This document shows, one piece after another, positions 1 to 5,455 of a stretch of DNA of 5,455 nucleotides (the first letter of the stretch is position 1; each line of letters starts with the position of its first letter). Source of the DNA: Avimonoglobus sp965151315 (GTDB lineage Bacteria; Bacillota; Clostridia; UBA1381); contig CBCTZG010000122.1 in the NCBI GenBank assembly GCA_965151315.1, forward strand, positions 1 through 5,455, in the 5' to 3' direction. The position numbers and the translations under genes were made by a program. Under the pieces are notes generated by a model, which saw only the letters and a list, made by a program, of their open reading frames with translations, was not told the origin of the DNA and searched no databases.

Positions 1-200
1 TGAAAACACAAGAGTTGAGTGTTTATATCCCCACCCTCAAAAATGGCGGTCTACTGCGTAACATTTTGCCATGCCAGCGTGGACATTTAGGCAGGCGAAA
101 AGCCTTGATTTATGCGACTTGCAGAGAACGGAAACAGAACAAGTAGTATCGTATCCCTTGAAAGCGCAAAAATGCCTTTCTATCGTTCCACGCGGCACAG
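1..200. other. Left-edge DNA without a supported gene
   Basis: I see no convincing gene in this stretch. Two short plus-strand reading frames (71-277, 68 codons, and 112-297, 61 codons) overlap each other in different frames and run straight through the terminator hairpin at 201-240. Neither resembles a family I recognise. GC content is about 45% by hand count over the first 120 bases, which looks lower than the coding regions to the right. A short inverted repeat (AAACAC at 4-9, GTGTTT at 19-24) lies at the very edge. The stretch may be ordinary intergenic DNA or the margin of an accessory element, and the sequence alone does not decide. Confidence 0.4.
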
Positions 201-240
201 AAAAAGCGGGCAAGAAGTCTTTGACCTCTTACCCGCTTTT
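201..240 (-). terminator. Rho-independent terminator of the rhaA transcript
   Basis: Positions 202-219 pair with 223-240 to form an 18-bp stem around a three-base loop. In plus-strand RNA two positions would be C-A or A-C mismatches (211/231 and 216/226). In minus-strand RNA the same positions become G-U wobbles, so the stem is unbroken. The minus-strand 3' arm ends in five U residues. Both facts say the hairpin works on leftward transcription. It lies about 85 nt past the rhaA stop codon. A short T4 run on the plus side could give weak termination in the other direction too. Confidence 0.85.
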
Positions 241-252
241 GTGGCAATCCGT

Positions 253-308
253 ATGGCAGCTACCCTGTTTCAGTTGATTGTTGATGCTGTTTTATGAGTA
301 GCTACCAT
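253..308 (-). repeat. Inverted repeat in the rhaA 3' untranslated region
   Basis: ATGGCAGCTAC at 253-263 is the near-perfect reverse complement of GTAGCTACCAT at 298-308, giving 11 pairs around a 34-base loop. The one imperfect pair (257/304) is C-A in plus-strand RNA but a G-U wobble in minus-strand RNA, as in the neighbouring terminator. It lies between the rhaA stop and the terminator, so it would form in the rhaA mRNA tail. It has no U tract and is not itself a terminator. It may stabilise the 3' end or be chance; function unknown. Confidence 0.4.
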
Positions 309-325
309 CTCGGACAGCTTTTTTG

Positions 326-1585
326 TTATCGTTTCAGCAGCACGTCTTTTTCGTATTGACGCACCTGATCCAACCAGGTCAGGCCAACGCCTGTATTGGT
401 CTTTTCACAATAATAGTCCCAAACCAGACTAAAGGGCGCGGCTTTGAATTCCTGCAAAATTGCCAAGCGGCCGCTGACGTCTCCCGCCGCTTCCGTCTGC
501 TTCATCAGCTCTACCGGCTGCAGCAGCGCCTGCAGCAGCGCCTTTCTGGTATTCCGCAGGCCGATTACCCAGGCGGCGATCCGGTTAATGGACGCGTCGA
601 AGAAATCTGTGGCGATATATGTAGAATCCAGCTTTCCTAAACGCACCAGCTCCTCCATAATCAGCCTTGTCTCGTCGTCCAGGGCCACTACATGGTCTGA
701 ATCCCAGCGTACAGGTCTGGAAACATGCAGCAAAACGGAATCTGAAAACGCAAAAATTGCGCCCAGCTTGGCGGAAACCATTTCCGTCGGATGATAATGA
801 CCGGTATCCAGGGTCATGATAATGTGATCGATCCCCTTGCGCATGACATATCCCATGCAAAATTCGTGGGAGCCTACTGTAAAGCTCTCCACGCCAATGC
901 CAAATACCTTAGACTCAATGCCGTCAATCACGCCCTTGACGTCCTTGGTGGCTTCAAAAATCTGGTCGTAACTGTCTTTTAAGCGCATTCTGGGGCCCAG
1001 CGTATCCACCGGGAATTCCTTGTCGCCGTCCGGCGTCCAGTGATTGATCACACAGGGCATTCCCGTCCGCTCATAGAAATATTGGCCAATCCTCCGGCAG
1101 GCAATGCCATGGCGGATCCAGAATTTGCGGGTTTCCTCGTCTGCGGCGGATAATGTCCCCTGATCGCTTTTCGGATGGGAAAAATATGTAGGATTGAAAT
1201 CCAGGCCGATCCCTTTCTCGCAGGCCCAGTCCGCCCAGCCTTTAAACTGCTCCGGCCCAATAGCATCCCGGTCTACAAAGCCCTCCGCTTCCTGATAGCT
1301 GGCGTGGACGTTCATTTTTAATTTGCCGGGAATAAATCGCATCGCCATTTCCGCGTCGGCCCGCAGTTCCGCCGCGTTCCGGGCTGCGCCGGGGTAGTTC
1401 CCGGTGGTCTGGATCCCGCCAGTCAGGCCGCCCTCCCGCTTTTCAAAACCAACTACGTCGTCTCCTTGCCAGCAATGCATAGAAATCGGCGTCTTGTCAC
1501 AGATCTCAATCATTTTATCCACGTCAATCCCATATTGGGCGTAATATTCGTTGGCTATAGCGTAGCCTTTTTTCACATCGTACAT
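326..1585 (-). CDS. rhaA: L-rhamnose isomerase
   Basis: This cytoplasmic metal-dependent isomerase interconverts L-rhamnose and L-rhamnulose, the first step of L-rhamnose breakdown before RhaB kinase and RhaD aldolase. The 419-residue length equals that of known RhaA proteins. From memory, similarity to E. coli RhaA runs end to end: SMHCWQGDDV at 35-44, LTGGIQTTGNYPG at 54-66, LDFNP at 128-132, ESKVFGIGVES at 224-234, LDTGHYHPTE at 259-268, LLHVSRPVRWDSDHVV at 285-300 and DFFDASINRIAAWVIG at 327-342. By family alignment, H263, D295 and D297 are the catalytic Mn site, and E224, D260, H287 and D327 fit the structural metal site; all are present. The ATG at 1585 has a good Shine-Dalgarno and matches the family N-terminus. 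It has its own promoter and terminator, and no other rha gene is in view. Identification is firm. Confidence 0.97.
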   Translation of the reverse strand: MYDVKKGYAIANEYYAQYGIDVDKMIEICDKTPISMHCWQGDDVVGFEKREGGLTGGIQTTGNYPGAARNAAELRADAEMAMRFIPGKLKMNVHASYQEAEGFVDRDAIGPEQFKGWADWACEKGIGLDFNPTYFSHPKSDQGTLSAADEETRKFWIRHGIACRRIGQYFYERTGMPCVINHWTPDGDKEFPVDTLGPRMRLKDSYDQIFEATKDVKGVIDGIESKVFGIGVESFTVGSHEFCMGYVMRKGIDHIIMTLDTGHYHPTEMVSAKLGAIFAFSDSVLLHVSRPVRWDSDHVVALDDETRLIMEELVRLGKLDSTYIATDFFDASINRIAAWVIGLRNTRKALLQALLQPVELMKQTEAAGDVSGRLAILQEFKAAPFSLVWDYYCEKTNTGVGLTWLDQVRQYEKDVLLKR

Positions 1586-1593
1586 TTTTCCGC

Positions 1594-1601
1594 ACCTTCC
1601 T
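1594..1601 (-). promoter_or_regulatory. Ribosome binding site of rhaA
   Basis: On the minus strand AGGAAGGT lies 8 nt before the ATG at 1585. It supports that ATG as the start, since no other in-frame start upstream has a comparable site. Confidence 0.75.
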
Positions 1602-1649
1602 GTCTTGTGTTTTTTTGTTTTTCTTTGGGGTACTTTGTTTTCACTGAAA

Positions 1650-1677
1650 TTTAGTATATCGTATTTAGTATATCGTA
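1650..1677. repeat. Perfect tandem 14-bp repeat over the rhaA promoter
   Basis: TTTAGTATATCGTA occurs at 1650-1663 and again at 1664-1677 with no mismatch and no gap. A degenerate partial copy (TTTTATATCA) follows at 1678-1687. The right copy contains the rhaA -10 hexamer, and the left copy repeats the same TATACT where the transcript should start. It could be a two-site operator for a sugar-responsive regulator, a duplicated -10 giving alternative starts, or a simple slippage duplication. Confidence 0.7.
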
Positions 1678-1695
1678 TTTTATATCAATATGCAA
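1667..1695 (-). promoter_or_regulatory. Probable SigA promoter of rhaA
   Basis: On the minus strand TTGCAT (1690-1695) is followed after exactly 17 bases by TATACT (1667-1672), five of six matches to the -10 consensus. The -35 matches only in its first three bases, as is common for activated or regulated promoters. Transcription would start near 1660, leaving a leader of about 75 nt that ends in the rhaA ribosome binding site. The -35 lies only about 20 bp past the stop codon of the preceding gene, and the -10 sits inside the first copy (as transcribed) of a tandem 14-bp repeat. An activator or repressor acting there is inference. Confidence 0.6.
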
Positions 1696-1716
1696 CCCCT
1701 TTTGCGGAAATTTTTT

Positions 1717-2874
1717 TCACGGTTTTACAAAGTCAAATGGATCCTGGGGCTGCCCAGCGCTGCGTACCTCAAAATGACAATGCGGGCCGGTGCTGTTACC
1801 CGTACTGCCTACCAGTGCGATCAGCTCTCCCTTTTCCACAACCTGTCCCGGCTCCGCCAGCAGCTTGCTGCAGTGGGCATAGTAGGTTACATAGCCGTTT
1901 TGGTGGTCGATCTTGACCAGATTCCCATAGCTTCCCTGCTGGCCGGAAAAGCTAACGATCCCCGTATCCGCCGCCCGGATCTCCGAGCCGCTGGGCGCGG
2001 CAATATCGATGCCCGTATGCGTCCGCCCCCACCGGGGGCCAAATTCAGAGGAAATCCGGCCGCTGGCAGGCATGGCAAATGTCCCGGTCCCCATGCCGTC
2101 TGGTTTGGGCTTTGTCCCAACACTGACAATTTCGTTCACCGCTTCCCGTTTTACGGTTTCAGACAAAACCGTGTTTGCTGTTTCCACCCCATTCATATAT
2201 TCGATTTTCGCCCGGACCAAGGCTTCTCCCGGCACGCCCTCCTGGATCACTTCCCGCTCGCCCGCATAGACCTGGCTGTCCTCCTGTTCGATTGTCTGAA
2301 ACGGCATGGTTATCTTATATTCCGTTTCCACCACAGAAAAAACATGGATCAGCCCGCATTCCTCCAAGTAATCGGCGCCGTCCTCAGCGGAATATAGATC
2401 CGCTACGCTGATATATTCTGTGTCGATGGTAATGGATTCCTGGATCCCGCTTTGCCCGCCGGCCACAGAAAACTTGTCCCGCAGAAACGATAAGGCCTTT
2501 TTCAGATCTGCTTCGCTGCGGAAGCTGATCGTCTTCTTTCCATCAATGACCAGGGTGCTGCTTTCCGCCATATAATCCGACATGGACGCTATATTTTCAT
2601 ATAGCTCCCACTGAGAGGTCACCTGATTCTTGGGGATCAGACAGCTTTTCATCTGTACGTCCGGCTCCAGCTGCGCCGCATCCCCAAAATCAACGGAAAG
2701 CTGCTGATTTACAGCGGATAAGGCGGTTTCATACTGGGCCTCGTCGGTGACGATTCCCAATGTTTTCCCTTCAGCCACAATCTCATAGCCGCCGGTGAAA
2801 TATTGATTCAGCGCCATCAAACCAAACGCCATACATAAAGCAGTACAGCCAGTCAAAATCATTTTTTTCTGCAT
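1717..2874 (-). CDS. G5-domain M23 metallopeptidase (murein endopeptidase)
   Basis: This is a predicted extracytoplasmic zinc endopeptidase that cuts peptidoglycan cross-bridges. With the ATG at 2874 it has 385 residues. Residues 6-26 form a hydrophobic segment after MQKK, acting as signal peptide or membrane anchor. Residues 28-142 hold two similar GK...AL...S blocks. A G5-like domain covers roughly 180-254 (YKITMPFQTI, then EGVPGEALV). The C-terminal M23 (LytM/DUF296-type) domain runs from about 268 to the end. The family zinc ligands H286, D290 and H367 and the catalytic histidines H334 (YYAHCSKL) and H365 (PHCHFE) are all present, so it should be active. A TTG at 2883 is in frame but only one base from the Shine-Dalgarno, so I chose the ATG. 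It lies upstream of rhaA on the same strand with no clear terminator between, and divergent from clpE. Its promoter looks SigE-like, suggesting a role in sporulation. The exact orthologue is not recognised. Confidence 0.93.
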   Translation of the reverse strand: MQKKMILTGCTALCMAFGLMALNQYFTGGYEIVAEGKTLGIVTDEAQYETALSAVNQQLSVDFGDAAQLEPDVQMKSCLIPKNQVTSQWELYENIASMSDYMAESSTLVIDGKKTISFRSEADLKKALSFLRDKFSVAGGQSGIQESITIDTEYISVADLYSAEDGADYLEECGLIHVFSVVETEYKITMPFQTIEQEDSQVYAGEREVIQEGVPGEALVRAKIEYMNGVETANTVLSETVKREAVNEIVSVGTKPKPDGMGTGTFAMPASGRISSEFGPRWGRTHTGIDIAAPSGSEIRAADTGIVSFSGQQGSYGNLVKIDHQNGYVTYYAHCSKLLAEPGQVVEKGELIALVGSTGNSTGPHCHFEVRSAGQPQDPFDFVKP

Positions 2875-2884
2875 GGTAAGCAAG

Positions 2885-2890
2885 CTCCTT
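2885..2890 (-). promoter_or_regulatory. Ribosome binding site that decides the M23 gene start
   Basis: On the minus strand AAGGAG lies 10 nt before the ATG at 2874 but only 1 nt before the in-frame TTG at 2883. The TTG spacing is too short for initiation, so the shorter 385-residue product is preferred. Confidence 0.75.
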
Positions 2891-2909
2891 TCTTCTGTGC
2901 TTTACCATC

Positions 2910-2938
2910 AGTATATGTCTGGCCATCTGCAAATATTA
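2910..2938 (-). promoter_or_regulatory. Possible SigE-type sporulation promoter of the M23 gene
   Basis: On the minus strand TAATATT (2932-2938) is followed after 14 bases by CATATACT (2910-2917). The SigE consensus as I remember it is kmATATT, about 14 bases, then CATAcAnT. The -35 matches fully, and the -10 differs only at its fifth base. Transcription would start near 2903, about 29 nt before the ATG, leaving room for the ribosome site. A SigA reading uses TATACT (2910-2915), but the hexamer at 17 bp is TAATAT, a poor -35, and TTGTAA is 20 bp away. Assignment to SigE is inference from motif and spacing only. Confidence 0.45.
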
Positions 2939-2979
2939 CAAAGTTGTTAAATTTCGTAATTATTTTAAAAAGTTGAACA

Positions 2980-2993
2980 GTTTGTAAACAAAC
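2980..2993. repeat. Palindrome in the divergent intergenic region
   Basis: GTTTGTAAACAAAC has two 6-base arms around a central AA. It lies 11 bp before the clpE -35 and about 40 bp behind the -35 of the divergent M23 promoter, a position suitable for an operator. It does not match the CtsR heptads, the HrcA CIRCE element or a cre site. The region is AT-rich, so chance is possible. Confidence 0.35.
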
Positions 2994-3004
2994 ATAAAAA
3001 ACCT

Positions 3005-3032
3005 TTGCAACCCCTGGATTTTGTGGTATAAT
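3005..3032 (+). promoter_or_regulatory. Extended -10 SigA promoter of clpE
   Basis: A perfect TATAAT (3027-3032) is preceded by TGG, giving the extended -10 form TGnTATAAT. TTGCAA (3005-3010) sits 16 bases upstream as a partial -35; shifting by one base gives TTTGCA with 17. Transcription would start near 3039 with a leader of about 57 nt. This is a strong core promoter that does not need a good -35. I see no CtsR, HrcA or other known heat-shock operator next to it. Confidence 0.75.
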
Positions 3033-3080
3033 GATTCCTGTATATTTGTAATTTATACTGATTTGATATAGAGTTTCGCG

Positions 3081-3088
3081 AGAGGAAG
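3081..3088 (+). promoter_or_regulatory. Ribosome binding site of clpE
   Basis: AGAGGAAG followed by an A-rich spacer lies 7 nt before the ATG at 3096. A second ATG follows at once at 3099, and either could initiate, changing the protein by one methionine. Confidence 0.65.
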
Positions 3089-3095
3089 TAAAAAA

Positions 3096-5402
3096 ATGAT
3101 GAATTTGTGTTCAAGATGTAAGGCCAATCCAGCGGTCATCTACATCACCAAGGTGGAGGGAGACCGCACCACCAACGAGGGGCTTTGCCTGAAGTGCGCG
3201 AAAGAGCTGGGGATCGCGCCCCTGAACCAGATGATGGAGCAGCTGGGCATCAATGACGCGGATATCGACACCCTGAATGATGAAATGTCGGATTTCATGC
3301 AGAACATGTCCGACCCCAACGCTATGGCTGAGATGCTTGGCAATGCCGAAGGCGAAGAAGGCGGCGCGCCTACCGCGCCGTTAAGCTTTCTGCAGAATTT
3401 TATGGGGAGCCGGGGCGCCGGAGAAGACGGCAAGACGAATCCAACCCCAGGGCAAAACCAGAAGCAGGTCCGGCAGAATAAACGCTCCGGCTCCAAAAAG
3501 AAGAGCATGCTGGACACCTACGGCACCAATCTAACCGCCAAAGCGGCTATGGGCAAGGTAGACCGGGTGATCAACCGGGATGAAGAGATCGACCGGGTCA
3601 TCCAGATTCTAAACCGCCGGTCTAAAAATAACCCCGTCATCCTGGGTGAGCCCGGCGTAGGCAAAACGGCCATCGCGGAGGGGCTTGCCTGCCGGATTTT
3701 TGAACGCAATGTACCGCCGAAGCTTTTCGGGTATCAGCTCTACCTTTTAGATTTTACCGCCCTGGTTGCCGGCACCCAGTTCCGGGGCCAGTTCGAGGCC
3801 CGGCTGAAAAATGTTTTAAATGAGGCCCATGAAATGGGCAACGTTATTCTGGTAATCGACGAGATCCATAATATTGTGGCCGCCGGGGACGCAGAGGGCG
3901 CAATGAGCGCGGCAAATATCCTAAAGCCCGCGCTGGCCCGCGGCGAGATCCAGATCATCGGCGCCACCACCCTTTCCGAATACCGGAAGCATATTGAAAA
4001 AGACAGCGCTTTAGAGCGGCGGTTCCAGCCGGTATTGGTAGATGAGCCCTCCATTGCCGAAAGTGTGGAAATCTTAAAGGGGATCCGGGACTACTATGAA
4101 AATTATCATCAAGTAAAAATTTCGGATGAAATCATTACCCAGGCTGTCCGGCTTTCCGAGCGGTACATCACCGACCGGTTTCTGCCGGATAAGGCCATCG
4201 ACGTGATCGACGAGGCCGGCTCCCGGGTTAATTTAAAAAATAAGGCCCTCTATCAGGCCAAGGTCTGTACAGAACAGCTTTCCCGCCTGGCGGCGGAAGG
4301 CGAGGACGCCGCAGCTAAGGAGGATTACGCCAAGGTCGCTGAGCTCCGTGCCCGGGAACTGCAGCTCAAGGCCGAGCTGGAAGCCGCCCAGGCTGAGGCT
4401 GCCCAGGCTGAAATTACCTTTGACGATATTGCCGCTGTCATTGAGGGCTGGACAAAAATCCCAGTCCACCGCCTGACCGAGGACGAATCCGTCAAGCTTT
4501 TAAATTTAGAGGAGCGGATCCACCGCCGTGTAATCGGCCAGGACGACGCCGTAGCCGCCGTATCCCGTGCAATCCGCCGGGGCCGGGCTGATATTTCGGC
4601 TAAAAAGCGGCCGGTATCCTTTATCTTTGCCGGGCCCACCGGTGTGGGTAAAACAGAGCTAGTCAAAACCATCGCGGAGGTTATTTTTGATAATGAGGAA
4701 GCCCTGATCCGGTTTGATATGTCGGAATTTATGGAAAAGCATTCCGTTTCCAAGCTGATCGGCTCTCCCCCGGGCTATGTGGGCTACGACGACGCCGGGC
4801 AGCTGACCGAAAAAGTCCGCCGGAAGCCGTATTCCGTTATCCTGCTGGATGAGATCGAAAAGGCGCACCCAGAGGTCTTTAACCTGTTCTTACAGATCCT
4901 GGACGACGGCCGGGTTGCGGACAGCCACGGGAAAATCGTAAATTTTGAAAACACCATCATTATTATGACTACCAATGCCGGCTCGGAATTTAAAAGCTCC
5001 GCCCTGGGCTTTGGGACTAAGGACGAGCTTACGCTGGCTGATAATGTGGATAAAAGTCTAAAAGAACATTTTCGGCCGGAGTTCTTAAACCGGATTGACG
5101 AGATTGTAACCTTTAAGCCGCTGACAAAAGCGGAGCTGCGGCAGATTATTGATCTTCTGCTGCGGGATATTGTGGTGAAAATTGCGGAAAAAGGCGCGGC
5201 GTTTGTTATTACCGACGCGGCTAAGGAAATTATCCTGAAAGAGGGATATGATGTAAAATACGGCGCGAGACCTTTGAAACGCGCCATCCAGCGGGTGCTG
5301 GAGGATCAGCTGGCTAAGCTTTCCCTCCATGGGCAGATCCAGCCGGGAAGCACCATCACCGCCGATGCGAAGGACGGCGTTGTGCAATTCACTGTCAGCT
5401 AA
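3096..5402 (+). CDS. clpE: ClpE-like AAA+ unfoldase with N-terminal zinc finger
   Basis: This is a cytoplasmic Hsp100 ATPase that unfolds damaged or tagged proteins and feeds them to ClpP. It has 768 residues. C5, C8, C31 and C34 form a C4 zinc finger like those of ClpE and McsA, replacing the Clp N domain of ClpC. A Met-rich acidic then basic polar linker fills about 42-138. The first ATPase module has Walker A GEPGVGKT (184-191), Walker B LVIDE (252-256), GATT (289-292) and the LERRF arginine pair (306-310). A short middle domain with a UVR-like motif (about 404-432) follows. The second module has Walker A GPTGVGKT (513-520), Walker B ILLDE (582-586), TTNAGS (625-630) and the sensor-2 GARPLKR (723-729). 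LGF at 637-639 fits the ClpP-docking loop. Finger plus missing N domain plus UVR is the ClpE architecture; B. subtilis ClpE is about 700 residues, so this one is longer, mainly in the linker. ClpC-like is the alternative name. Genes divergent from the M23 gene; clpP is not in view. Confidence 0.93.
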   Translation: MMNLCSRCKANPAVIYITKVEGDRTTNEGLCLKCAKELGIAPLNQMMEQLGINDADIDTLNDEMSDFMQNMSDPNAMAEMLGNAEGEEGGAPTAPLSFLQNFMGSRGAGEDGKTNPTPGQNQKQVRQNKRSGSKKKSMLDTYGTNLTAKAAMGKVDRVINRDEEIDRVIQILNRRSKNNPVILGEPGVGKTAIAEGLACRIFERNVPPKLFGYQLYLLDFTALVAGTQFRGQFEARLKNVLNEAHEMGNVILVIDEIHNIVAAGDAEGAMSAANILKPALARGEIQIIGATTLSEYRKHIEKDSALERRFQPVLVDEPSIAESVEILKGIRDYYENYHQVKISDEIITQAVRLSERYITDRFLPDKAIDVIDEAGSRVNLKNKALYQAKVCTEQLSRLAAEGEDAAAKEDYAKVAELRARELQLKAELEAAQAEAAQAEITFDDIAAVIEGWTKIPVHRLTEDESVKLLNLEERIHRRVIGQDDAVAAVSRAIRRGRADISAKKRPVSFIFAGPTGVGKTELVKTIAEVIFDNEEALIRFDMSEFMEKHSVSKLIGSPPGYVGYDDAGQLTEKVRRKPYSVILLDEIEKAHPEVFNLFLQILDDGRVADSHGKIVNFENTIIIMTTNAGSEFKSSALGFGTKDELTLADNVDKSLKEHFRPEFLNRIDEIVTFKPLTKAELRQIIDLLLRDIVVKIAEKGAAFVITDAAKEIILKEGYDVKYGARPLKRAIQRVLEDQLAKLSLHGQIQPGSTITADAKDGVVQFTVS

Positions 5403-5455
5403 ATAAATATCCCCCCGCATAGTGAAGTTGTAAGATAAAGGTAGACACATGGAAA
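5403..5455 (+). other. Right edge after clpE, possible start of next gene
   Basis: No hairpin terminator follows the clpE stop before the window ends. An ATG at 5449 is preceded by AAAGG (5437-5441) with 7 nt between, so it could begin a further plus-strand gene, but only two whole codons are visible. A C6 run at 5411-5416 is the only other notable feature. Product unknown. Confidence 0.2.

Noticed and set aside
220..228. GGTCAAA heptad resembling a CtsR half site on the minus strand
   Set aside because: It is a single heptad within the terminator hairpin, far from any promoter; CtsR needs two tandem heptads.
71..297. Two overlapping short plus-strand reading frames of 68 and 61 codons
   Set aside because: They overlap in different frames, run through the terminator hairpin and resemble no family I know.
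518..541. Perfect tandem 12-bp repeat CTGCAGCAGCGC
   Set aside because: It lies inside rhaA and encodes ALLQALLQ; the same ALLxALLx helix occurs in E. coli RhaA, so protein sequence explains it.
1630..1643. Possible CcpA cre site in the rhaA leader (TGAAAACAAAGTAC on the minus strand)
   Set aside because: It lacks the central CG and a matching right arm, so it is too degenerate to call.
1651..1690. CRISPR-like repeats
   Set aside because: The 14-bp copies are directly adjacent with no spacers and sit in a promoter.
2844..2853. LTGC lipobox-like motif near the N-terminus of the M23 protein
   Set aside because: The cysteine is residue 10 with only a few hydrophobic residues before it, too short for a lipoprotein signal; the hydrophobic stretch continues after it.
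3026..3058. GTATAA and TTATAC arms 21 bases apart over the clpE -10
   Set aside because: Short arms in AT-rich DNA, with one arm being the -10 itself; expected by chance.
5085..5450. 121-codon minus-strand reading frame at the right edge
   Set aside because: It lies almost wholly antisense to clpE, which has full domain support, and has no recognisable product.

Overview
The window holds three complete genes and their control regions. It looks like a low-to-mid GC Firmicute of the class Clostridia, probably a gut Lachnospiraceae-like anaerobe. The evidence is the purine-rich Shine-Dalgarno sites, a ClpE-type Clp ATPase with a McsA-like zinc finger, a G5-M23 cell-wall peptidase, and a possible sporulation (SigE-type) promoter. 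The taxonomic placement is inference, because no marker gene is present.

Layout. Positions 1-325 hold no convincing gene. They contain a strong rho-independent terminator (201-240) that points left and closes the rhaA transcript, plus a second inverted repeat between the rhaA stop and that terminator. Positions 326-1585 (minus) encode L-rhamnose isomerase, RhaA. It has its own promoter, which carries a perfect tandem 14-bp repeat over the -10 and the start-site region. Positions 1717-2874 (minus) encode a membrane-anchored or secreted G5-M23 endopeptidase with a complete zinc site. Its most plausible promoter (2910-2938) fits the SigE mother-cell consensus better than the housekeeping one. 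The ~220-bp divergent region 2875-3095 also carries an extended -10 promoter reading right. That promoter drives a 768-residue ClpE-like AAA+ unfoldase (3096-5402). The last 53 bases after clpE show no terminator and may contain the first codons of another gene.

The three genes do not form one pathway: rhaA is deoxysugar catabolism, the M23 protein is cell-wall remodelling (possibly during sporulation), and ClpE is protein quality control with ClpP. rhaA stands without rhaB, rhaD or a rha regulator in view. I found no wholly new system. The points most worth following up are the SigE-like promoter, the tandem repeat in the rhaA promoter, the absence of a CtsR box at clpE, and the long linker in the Clp protein.
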